Made by a program: the position numbers and the translations under genes | The notes under the pieces: model-generated | Seen by the model: only the letters and a program-made list of their open reading frames with translations | The model's database searches: none | Told to the model about the DNA's origin: nothing | In this document: positions 14,075 through 21,833 of the stretch, piece by piece | Layout of the letters: every line of letters starts with the position of its first letter | Numbering within the stretch: the stretch's first letter is position 1 | NCBI GenBank assembly: GCA_934162925.1 | Contig: CAKPJR010000003.1 | Coordinates: 1 to 21,833 of the forward strand | Source: an uncultured Clostridia bacterium | Lineage (GTDB): Bacteria > Bacillota > Clostridia > TANB77 > CAG-508 | Reading direction: 5' to 3' | Length of the DNA stretch: 21,833 bases

Positions 14075-17000
14075 ATGCCTGAAGTAAGTGGAGATTTAAT
14101 AACAAGAAATTATTCTAATTTTAGAGGAGTAGATTTTAGTAATACAGAGGTAGCTTTGTACAGAAGCCCTGATGCAATAAATATGTGGAAAGATTATAAA
14201 AAAATGGGGACTAGTATAGAAACAAGACCAGACATAGTATTGTTTAAAAAATTAAAGAATACTGTATATGGTTTATTTTTTTATACTATAAATCAAGTAG
14301 ATCACATGATAATACATTGTGGAGTATCTTTGTATGACTATAATATGAAAACAAAAGAACTAAAAATAATAAAAGAAAAAGGTATGAACATAAGAAAAAG
14401 CCAAAGTTTTATATATAGAAATATTTTATACATAAAAGATGGATTAAACTACTTACAATATGATGGAGAAACATGCAAGGAAGTAATAGGATACATACCA
14501 ATAACAACTATAGGAAAAGCACCTAGTGGCGGAGGAACAACAAATCAAGAAGTAAACCTACTTACAGGAGTTAGAGAAAATAGCTTTTGTGCTGATGGAG
14601 AAAGTACAGAGTATGTGTTAGATGCAAGTGAATTAGATGCAGGATATCAAGAAAAAGTATTTATAAACGATGTAGAAAAGACAGAAGGATTTACAGTAGA
14701 CAAAGTAAGTGGGAAAGTTAAGTTTACAACAGCACCAGAAAAACCATTAACAGATGGACAGGATAATGTTGTAATACGTTTTAGCAAAACTATACCAGGA
14801 AATAGAGATAAAATAAATAAATGTACAATATTAGAAGTATTTGACAACAGAGTGTTTTTTAGTGGAAATCAGGATTACCCTAACACAGTATTTCATACAA
14901 TGTTAGATGAACCAAAGTACTGCAGCGACTTAGATTATTATAATGAAGGAGCGGACATAAGCCCTGTAAGAGGCATGGTGGCAGGTAATAACGCGTTATG
15001 GGTAATAAAAGAACCAAGTCAGGCAAATACTGCTATATTTTATCATAACCCTACTATTGATAGTGAAGCAGGGAAGGTTTATCCAAGTGAACATTCAAGC
15101 ATCTCTACAGGATGTATAGGAGCAGCAATAAATTTTAATGATGATATAGTTTATTTCTCCAATAGAGGAATGGAAGGAATAAGTGGAGATATAACAACAG
15201 AACAAGTTATAAGCCATAGAAGTTCTTTAGTAGATAGTAAATTATTACAAGAAGAAAATTATAAAGATATGATTTTAGTAGAATATGAAGGCTATTTACT
15301 AGTTATTATAAAAGATAAAATATATCTAGCAGACAGTAGAGCAATGTTTACTAATGAAAATCATAATGAATATGAGTGGTTTTATTGGAACATAGATATA
15401 GAGCCTACATGTGCAGTAGTATATAATGGAGAACTTTGGCTAGGAAGTAAACAAGGAATATTTAAAATAGGTAAAGCTTCTGAAAACAATAAAGAAATAT
15501 CAATGGAAAAAGATGAAGAAGAAAGATATTTTATAGATGGAGTAACTAAACAAGAAACAGGAACAGAAAGTTATAAAACAGTAACAGGAAAAGAAATACT
15601 AATAGAAGATGGAGAAAACAATAAAGGATTAGAAATAAAAGTAAAAGGCTTAACTACACAATCTGCAAGAAGTGGAAAGAATATATTACCTTATAACTAT
15701 TATGATGGCAATTCTAAAACAGTAAATGGAATAACTTTTACTGTAAATGAAGACAAAAGTATAACAGCAAATGGAACAGCAACTGCTAATGCATCATTTT
15801 CTATTACAAATCCAAATAATTATGGTATTGCAGCAGGTTCTTATAAATTAGTAGGAGAAAATAATGCATATACAAAAACGGCAATAAGAGGCTCTTACAA
15901 AAAAGCTGACGGAACAATAGCATATATAAGTTCAGTTAGTAGTTTTACCATTCCAGAAGGTGCTACAAACATTCAGATTTATGTAGTAATTCTTCAAGGA
16001 GAAACAGTAAATAATGTTACATTTTATCCAATGCTTTTAAACTCAACCGAAACAGATTTAACTTTTGAAGCAGGAGGAGCAAGTCCAAGTCCAGATTACC
16101 CAAGCCCAATAGAAAATATAAAAGAAAATGTAGAGATAAACGATATAGGAGGAAATTTATTAAAGAATAGTTCTTTTACAGAAAACTTAAAAGATTGGGA
16201 TGTTGTTAGAACTGATAATACTACACTATCAATATCTGAAATCTTTAATAAAAAATGCTTACATATAAAAGGAGGCTTAAATAAAGGACAATATATAAGA
16301 CAACCTATTCAAAATAGAATACAAGTTGGAAATAAATACACAATTTCTTGCAAGGCATATTTAAAAGATTTTGTTAGTGGAACTACTAATCCTATATGTG
16401 CATTTTATTTAGACGGCGTAGGAATTGATGGAAAATGGATAGGACCAGATTATTCTGGAGGGCAAAACTTTTCAAATACAAAATATAACTATTCTCAAGG
16501 TTTTATTGAAGTAAAAACGACTATAACAATAAATAAAAATACAGATTTAACAAAAACTTTTGCTATGTTTGTTTATGCGAGAGATTTTACAGGAGATTTA
16601 TACATATATGACTTACAACTAGAAGAAGGTACAACAGCAACCCCATACAAATCATATCAAGAACAAAAAGTAGATTTTCCATTAAGTGAAGGACAAAAGC
16701 TATATGAAGGCTCTTATCTAGCAAGTGATGGAATACATCATAAGAGGAAACAAAGAGTATTTGACGGAACAGAAGCGTGGAGGGCTTATTCTGGATACTC
16801 TGGAACTGGATATTGCTATCAAATTGAAGATAATAGCTTTAAATTTGGACAAAATGTTTCAATTTGTAATAAATTCAAGAACGTGTTTAGTGCTTACATT
16901 GCAGGAGTTGGATACATTGGTGCATATAGTGACCATAGGAGCGTTCACAGGAAATATTTTATAAGTGACAAATCAACATTAACTGAATGGAAAACATATT

Positions 17001-17974
17001 TAGCAGAACAATATGCAAATGGTACACCTGTAATCATAGAATACGAACTATCAGAAGAAGAAATAGTACCTTATACCACTGAACAACAAGAAGCTTGGGA
17101 TAAGATAGAAAGTATGAAACTATATGATGGAGTAAACCATATAGAAAGCACATCAGAAATAGACATCAAATATAACTACATATATAAAAAGCCTAGTATA
17201 AAGAATAAGAGCAATATAGAAAATAAAATTTCATCAGGAGAGTATCAAACAATTATAAACAATAAAAGATATTTTGTATTCTTAGAAGAAGAGCTTAAAT
17301 CAGTTAGAAACGATATCACAGATAGATTATATATAGATACTAATAAAAATATAGCAAAAGTAATGAAAAGAGTAGATAAATTAGTTTTAAATGGTATAGA
17401 AGAATGGAATGTGAATGCAACACACTCTAACGTATTTTACACTGCTAAACCGAAAAACATGGCTGATAGCGAAACAAATATATTCTGTACAATAACAGAT
17501 GAATTTTCAAAAGATTTGTCAGGAGAAACTTATGGGATTTTAATAGATACAAATATTAATATAAAAATTCCAAAAGTAAAAACAGTTGCAGATTTAAAAG
17601 CATATCTAGCAAAAGAACCTATTACAATACAATACAAGGCAATAGAAGAAATAAAAGACATTATATTATTGTCAAAACCATCATCTTATTGGACAACTTG
17701 TGAAGATGAGTTTAAGTATCCACAAATGCAAAAAACTACAAATAAAAGAGGCTGTGTAGCAGATGCTATAGGCGAAGAAATAGATGTCTTTTGTAAAACT
17801 AATAAGGAACAGTTTGAGAAAATTGCTACACATAAAAATGCAACAGGATATGCAGCAAATAGAATCAAGAAAAAGAAATGGAAAAGTATACAATTAAAAT
17901 TTAGTTCAAACAAATCGTTTGAGCTTTTTTCTTGTACATTAGAAAGCTACATAGGAAGCTACATAAAAAGATAG
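14075..17974 (+). CDS. tail hub/stopper protein with a large inserted receptor-binding region
   Basis: 1299 aa, RBS AGGAGG. Residues ~1-470 (NYSNFRGVDFSNTEVALYRS, ELWLGSKQGIFKIG) look like the beta-propeller-type hub of podovirus tails (P22 gp10-like). The same hub type resumes at ~1200 (PSSYWTTCEDEFKYPQMQKT, KKKWKSIQLKF, TLESYIGSYIKR). Between them sit ~730 residues of binding modules: a fibre-like GITFTVNEDKSITANGTA block, a lectin/CBM-like jelly roll starting GGNLLKNSSFTENLKDWDVV (~690-860), and two related modules of ~100 residues (see findings). The insert probably displays host-binding domains from the tail hub. Module boundaries are estimates by eye. Confidence 0.75.
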   Translation: MPEVSGDLITRNYSNFRGVDFSNTEVALYRSPDAINMWKDYKKMGTSIETRPDIVLFKKLKNTVYGLFFYTINQVDHMIIHCGVSLYDYNMKTKELKIIKEKGMNIRKSQSFIYRNILYIKDGLNYLQYDGETCKEVIGYIPITTIGKAPSGGGTTNQEVNLLTGVRENSFCADGESTEYVLDASELDAGYQEKVFINDVEKTEGFTVDKVSGKVKFTTAPEKPLTDGQDNVVIRFSKTIPGNRDKINKCTILEVFDNRVFFSGNQDYPNTVFHTMLDEPKYCSDLDYYNEGADISPVRGMVAGNNALWVIKEPSQANTAIFYHNPTIDSEAGKVYPSEHSSISTGCIGAAINFNDDIVYFSNRGMEGISGDITTEQVISHRSSLVDSKLLQEENYKDMILVEYEGYLLVIIKDKIYLADSRAMFTNENHNEYEWFYWNIDIEPTCAVVYNGELWLGSKQGIFKIGKASENNKEISMEKDEEERYFIDGVTKQETGTESYKTVTGKEILIEDGENNKGLEIKVKGLTTQSARSGKNILPYNYYDGNSKTVNGITFTVNEDKSITANGTATANASFSITNPNNYGIAAGSYKLVGENNAYTKTAIRGSYKKADGTIAYISSVSSFTIPEGATNIQIYVVILQGETVNNVTFYPMLLNSTETDLTFEAGGASPSPDYPSPIENIKENVEINDIGGNLLKNSSFTENLKDWDVVRTDNTTLSISEIFNKKCLHIKGGLNKGQYIRQPIQNRIQVGNKYTISCKAYLKDFVSGTTNPICAFYLDGVGIDGKWIGPDYSGGQNFSNTKYNYSQGFIEVKTTITINKNTDLTKTFAMFVYARDFTGDLYIYDLQLEEGTTATPYKSYQEQKVDFPLSEGQKLYEGSYLASDGIHHKRKQRVFDGTEAWRAYSGYSGTGYCYQIEDNSFKFGQNVSICNKFKNVFSAYIAGVGYIGAYSDHRSVHRKYFISDKSTLTEWKTYLAEQYANGTPVIIEYELSEEEIVPYTTEQQEAWDKIESMKLYDGVNHIESTSEIDIKYNYIYKKPSIKNKSNIENKISSGEYQTIINNKRYFVFLEEELKSVRNDITDRLYIDTNKNIAKVMKRVDKLVLNGIEEWNVNATHSNVFYTAKPKNMADSETNIFCTITDEFSKDLSGETYGILIDTNINIKIPKVKTVADLKAYLAKEPITIQYKAIEEIKDIILLSKPSSYWTTCEDEFKYPQMQKTTNKRGCVADAIGEEIDVFCKTNKEQFEKIATHKNATGYAANRIKKKKWKSIQLKFSSNKSFELFSCTLESYIGSYIKR

Positions 17975-17983
17975 GAGGAAATT

Positions 17984-19069
17984 ATGGCAGATAAATATGC
18001 TGTTAATTATGAAGACGAAAGATTTAAAAACGTAGAAAACGAAAAAAATCAAAGAATTAATGAGGCAACTAATACTTACGATGACATGATAAATAATTCG
18101 GACAGATTTTATCAAGATCAAATTAATGCTTCAAAAGAATGGGCTGATAAACAGTCTGAAATTCAACAAAAGCAAAATGATCTTGCAATTGAAAAAATAG
18201 AGCAACAGAAAGACAAAGCTAGAAAGGACTATGAAAAAGAACAAAGAGCAAGCTATGTAGACTATAAGAAACAAGTAGATCCATTTAGTGTAGATGCAGA
18301 AAAAATGGCTGCTAACGGGCTAACTAATAGTGGATATAGTGAAAGCTCAAGAGTTAGCATGTGGAACACATATCAAAATAGATATGCAAGTGCAAAAGAG
18401 AGCTATAATAATGCAGTCCTAAACTATGATAATGCAAGAAAAGATGCTCAATTAGCTAACAACAGTGCATTAGCAGAAATAGCATATAACTCATTACAGA
18501 AGCAGTTAGAATTAGGTCTGCAAGGTTTCCAATATAAAAACACATTAATACAACAAAAACAATCGGAACTACAACAAATAGATGAAACATATTACAACAG
18601 ATATCAAAATGTATTAGCACAAATAAATAGAGAAATAGATATGCAAAGAGATATAGACAAAGCATTAGAAGAGCATAATCGTTGGCAACAAGAATTTGAT
18701 GAGCAGAGAGCAAAGAATAGAGAAGAAAGAGAACAATGGAAGAAAGAATATGCATTAAAAGAAAAACAGGCAGAAAGAGATTATCAATTAGCTTTAGCTA
18801 AAGAGAGAAGGGCTGCAAGCAGTTCGGGAAATTATACAGTAAGTGGAAACACAAGTAGTATTAATGGATTAAGTGAATATGCTCAAAGTTTGTATAAAAA
18901 ATATAGTACAGCTCTTTCAACAGCAAGCAAAGGCGGAATGATTGGAAAGATAACAGGTTCAGTTTTAACAAATAAAAAGATAGTTAGAAATTATATAGAA
19001 AATGAATATAACAAAGGAAATATAACAGAGAATGATGGAGAAATATTATTTTCAAAATTAGGACTATAA
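17984..19069 (+). CDS. coiled-coil virion protein, likely ejected/internal
   Basis: 361 aa, RBS AGGAGG. Very long charged helices (~15-85 and ~140-275) with Gln/Glu/Lys heptads surround a short conserved segment DPFSVDAEKMAANGLTNSGY (~98-117), with a Ser/Gly hinge (~278-295) and a small C-terminal globule. From memory, the D-P-F-x-x-x-A-E-x-x-A-x-x-G-L-x-x-S-G-Y segment recurs in Firmicute phage virion proteins located after the hub. No enzyme motif. Probably an internal or ejection protein, or a tail fibre core. Confidence 0.6.
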   Translation: MADKYAVNYEDERFKNVENEKNQRINEATNTYDDMINNSDRFYQDQINASKEWADKQSEIQQKQNDLAIEKIEQQKDKARKDYEKEQRASYVDYKKQVDPFSVDAEKMAANGLTNSGYSESSRVSMWNTYQNRYASAKESYNNAVLNYDNARKDAQLANNSALAEIAYNSLQKQLELGLQGFQYKNTLIQQKQSELQQIDETYYNRYQNVLAQINREIDMQRDIDKALEEHNRWQQEFDEQRAKNREEREQWKKEYALKEKQAERDYQLALAKERRAASSSGNYTVSGNTSSINGLSEYAQSLYKKYSTALSTASKGGMIGKITGSVLTNKKIVRNYIENEYNKGNITENDGEILFSKLGL

Positions 19070-19079
19070 GGGGGAATAT

Positions 19080-21833
19080 ATGGGTTCATTTAGAGAATAT
19101 CTTAATCAAAAAAATAATTCAAATAGCAATGTAAATGTATACAAAAATAATTCCTCTTTTATGGAATACCATAATAAAAGAAATAAGGAAAGAGAAGAAA
19201 AAAGAAAAGAAGAAGAGGAAAGAAGAAAAAGAGAAGAACAACAAAAGATTGAACAAGAGCAAAAAAAACAAGACTTATTAAAAGAAATGAAAAACAATAT
19301 ATCTACATCACCAGTAGATAATAAAAAAAATGAGACAACATTAAAGTTAGCTCCAGTTAATAATGAACCTTTAAAATCTTCAGAAAATTTAGGAGAATTA
19401 CAAAAAGTAACATCCTCTGATATAAAAGCTCAAAAACAAGCGGAGAAAATAAATAGAGACTTGAAAAATGGTGATAATGCCAGTGCAATAGGTGCAATTC
19501 TAAATGGCATTCCAGAAGGAATAAAATCAGGAGTTGCAAAAATTACAAATGCAGCATTAATTTTAGGAGCAAAATCATTAGATGAACAAGATAAAAGAGC
19601 TAATTGGATGCAAAACGAAATGTTGAAAGCAAATCCAAATGCTGAGGCAAATAAATTAAAGGACATGCCTAGCTTTGCAAGTATAGCAAAAGACAAATTA
19701 TTAGATAAAGCAGAAGAATTGGAAGATAGGACAGCAGCTCATGGCAAAACGGTATCTCAAATAGAAAATAATACAATAAAAACAGCAGCAGGGGTTAGCA
19801 GTTCGATAGGCGAAATGATTCCATCTATTGCATCCAATATAATCGCACCTGGTTCAGGAATATATGCAAGTGCAGTACAAAATGCAGGTGGTTCAGCAAT
19901 GGAGACATTAAACAGTGATAGAAACAATATAGATAAAGCCGTAGGAACAGGTGTGCTAAAAGGCACGGCCTCTGCATTAACAGAAAAAATAACTGGTGGT
20001 AATCTAATTGCCAAAGGTGGACTAGATAATGCTGTAGGTAGAGTGATAAAAGGAAATGTTAAGGGCAAAACAGGACAGAATTTATTATATAAAGGCTATC
20101 AAATACTAGGCGAGATGGGAGAAGAACAATTAGAAAATGAAGCAGGTTATGTAATAGATAAAGTAATAAATAACAAGGATATGCCAGATTTAAAACAACG
20201 TTGGGAAGAAGCTACAGAAACTGCCAAAATGACTGGATTAACAACAATAGCATTAAATTTAGTAGGCTTAGGAGGGGGAAGTATAGATGATGTAGAACTT
20301 TCTGATATGAGTACTAAAGATAAGAAAACAATAAAAGACATATTGGAAAGAGCTAAAAAAACAGGAACTTTTAAAGAAGGCGAGCTTGCAGATTTAGTTT
20401 CAAAAACAGATGTAGATAATAAAATTGCTCCAATAAAAGATTTAGATTATTTGGAGTCTGCAAAAAAGAATAATATAGACACAAATAACGAAACTGTAAG
20501 AAGTATAGCAAGAATAACAAATGAAAGAGGAATAAAAGCTAGCTATGATTCTGATATATTTACAAATACTAACCAAAACGCATTATGGAGAATTAAAACA
20601 GATGAAAATGGTAATGTAACAAGAGAAGTAATAATAAATCCGAATGCAGATACTAATAAAACTTTACAAAATATAGCAATACACGAATTAACACATGATA
20701 TAGAAGGCACAGAACAATATAATCAAATAAAAGATATTATTCTAAAATATGATAAAACTAAAAATGGATTTGAAGAAGCAAGAAAATCATTAGCAGAAAC
20801 ATATTCAAAAATGTATGATAAAAACAGTGCTGATTTTAACGAGTTAGTAGACAATGAAGCGGTAGCAGATATTTTAGGAAACAAGCTAGGAGATCAGGAT
20901 TTTATAAATAATCTTACAATGCAAAACAGAACATTAGGACAAAAGATATATGACTGGGTAGTAGATAAGTTTAATAAATTAAACGGAAAGCTAGGATATA
21001 AAAGTGAAAAAATATATTGGGCAGATGTAAAAAATAAATTTGAAAATGCATTTAAACAAGAATATCAAGGGTTAGATACAAATAAAACTAAACTTTCGAT
21101 AGAGCAAAATAATAAGGGCAAATATGTAAAAGCTGATAGACAGGTAATTACGGGAAATGACTCGTTAAAATGGGAAACACAAGTCGAGAATTATATAAAT
21201 AATAATATAAGACAAGGAAAAGATGTTCAAGTAAAAACAGAAAGCGGAGACATATTAACAATTACAAAAGACACTGCAGGGAAAGCAAGATTTAGGAATA
21301 AAATAACAGATAAAAATGGCAATACTAGATATTTAAACAATAAAGAATTTTTGTCAAAATTAACAGCAGAAACACATGTAGATGAATTAGCACAAATTTC
21401 ACAAAAAATTAATAAAAAACCAATTCTAGATTATAAAAATCACAAATTTGCAAGAGATGGATTTGATTATAGAAGTGCATATTTTGAAGATTTTGATGGT
21501 CAATATTATAAAATTACAATGTCAGTTGGAAAAAATGGAATTATTGATACTATATACAATATTGGAAAAATGGACAAAAAAAATAGAAGTAAATCTTCTT
21601 TAGTGGCTCAAAGGCCGAGTGATAAAAACATCACTAGTAATGAAGATATAACTTCTATTAATAGTATAGCACCAATTAAAGATGATGTCAATACCACTAA
21701 ATATTCTATGCAAGAATCTGAAAATAATGTATCAAATACAGTTAAAATTAATAATGATGGAGAAGTAAAATACATTGACAGTAAAAATACAGAACAACCC
21801 GTTTATTTTAGATTCGATGAAGAGGGTCAATTC
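19080..21833 (+). CDS. large polyvalent virion protein with a zinc-peptidase motif, 3' end outside the window
   Basis: At least 918 residues, open to the last base. RBS GGGGGAA-like before ATG 19080. Order: a Lys/Glu coiled coil (~33-75), Ala/Gly-rich amphipathic regions (~130-155 and ~235-400) of the kind seen in ejection proteins, then a zincin-like peptidase with HELTH (535-539) and a likely third ligand Glu593 in NEAVAD. A further module follows at ~680-845: KADRQVITG, TKDTAGKARFRNK, and HKFARDGFDYRSAYFEDFDG (788-807). From memory this C-terminal part resembles large-polyvalent-protein-associated domains. It is followed by a TKYSMQES linker typical of these multi-domain proteins. Probably injected with the DNA and acts on host targets; the final domain lies beyond the window. 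Confidence 0.75.
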   Translation, partial: MGSFREYLNQKNNSNSNVNVYKNNSSFMEYHNKRNKEREEKRKEEEERRKREEQQKIEQEQKKQDLLKEMKNNISTSPVDNKKNETTLKLAPVNNEPLKSSENLGELQKVTSSDIKAQKQAEKINRDLKNGDNASAIGAILNGIPEGIKSGVAKITNAALILGAKSLDEQDKRANWMQNEMLKANPNAEANKLKDMPSFASIAKDKLLDKAEELEDRTAAHGKTVSQIENNTIKTAAGVSSSIGEMIPSIASNIIAPGSGIYASAVQNAGGSAMETLNSDRNNIDKAVGTGVLKGTASALTEKITGGNLIAKGGLDNAVGRVIKGNVKGKTGQNLLYKGYQILGEMGEEQLENEAGYVIDKVINNKDMPDLKQRWEEATETAKMTGLTTIALNLVGLGGGSIDDVELSDMSTKDKKTIKDILERAKKTGTFKEGELADLVSKTDVDNKIAPIKDLDYLESAKKNNIDTNNETVRSIARITNERGIKASYDSDIFTNTNQNALWRIKTDENGNVTREVIINPNADTNKTLQNIAIHELTHDIEGTEQYNQIKDIILKYDKTKNGFEEARKSLAETYSKMYDKNSADFNELVDNEAVADILGNKLGDQDFINNLTMQNRTLGQKIYDWVVDKFNKLNGKLGYKSEKIYWADVKNKFENAFKQEYQGLDTNKTKLSIEQNNKGKYVKADRQVITGNDSLKWETQVENYINNNIRQGKDVQVKTESGDILTITKDTAGKARFRNKITDKNGNTRYLNNKEFLSKLTAETHVDELAQISQKINKKPILDYKNHKFARDGFDYRSAYFEDFDGQYYKITMSVGKNGIIDTIYNIGKMDKKNRSKSSLVAQRPSDKNITSNEDITSINSIAPIKDDVNTTKYSMQESENNVSNTVKINNDGEVKYIDSKNTEQPVYFRFDEEGQF

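Noticed and set aside
16725..16964. A 79-aa plus-strand ORF inside the hub gene
   Set aside because: Out of frame with a well-supported gene, no RBS, and no recognisable sequence.
1..21833. CRISPR array, insertion sequence, integrase or attachment site
   Set aside because: No regularly spaced repeats, transposase motifs or recombinase genes were found. The only long exact repeat noticed is the promoter pair at 4628 and 4861.

Overview
This is a 21.8 kb, very AT-rich piece of a tailed double-stranded DNA phage or prophage. All confident protein genes are on the + strand. Arginine is mostly AGA, ribosome binding sites are strong (AGGAGG-like) and promoters are sigma-70 type, which points to a low-GC Firmicute (clostridial or Mollicute-like) host. 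The head genes with a short connector and hub module, and the coiled-coil and polyvalent virion proteins with no tape measure or tail tube seen, suggest a podovirus-like particle. No integrase, repressor/Cro pair, lysis gene or replication gene is visible, so the lifestyle cannot be called.

Layout. 37-3652: a string of small, tightly packed accessory genes (HTH-like protein, HNH endonuclease, YopX-family protein and several unknowns). 3657-3835: a minus-strand small RNA with its own promoter and terminator. 3861-4608: a coiled-coil protein and a sigma-region-4-like late regulator, ending in a terminator. 4628-5602: a ribbon-helix-helix repressor with two promoters that share an operator, driving its own gene and a second unit ending in an AP2-domain protein. 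5603-6164: a non-coding stretch with a likely second small RNA. 6165-14065: two small Cys-rich proteins, small and large terminase, a membrane protein, portal, an anti-defence pair (Acb2/Tad1-like and Tad2), scaffold, major capsid, decoration protein and connector. 14075-21833: a tail hub with a huge inserted binding region, a coiled-coil virion protein and a polyvalent virion protein that runs off the window.

The most important observation concerns translation. Reading the window by eye, I find only five in-frame CGG codons in recognisable genes (797, 1126, 2479, 7476, 10586). At every one the conserved protein continues in the +1 frame, as if the C were skipped and the next GGN read as glycine (CGGU once, CGGA four times). 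The affected genes are HNH, YopX, a small phage protein, large terminase and Tad2. The only in-frame CGC (6490) sits at a similar +1 junction at the start of small terminase. CGU and CGA are read as ordinary Arg at conserved positions. This suggests either CGG-dependent +1 recoding (a quadruplet-reading Gly tRNA, or a slip at an unassigned CGG) or a strangely uniform set of C insertions. In addition, no confident gene ends in TGA (15 TAA, 14 TAG).
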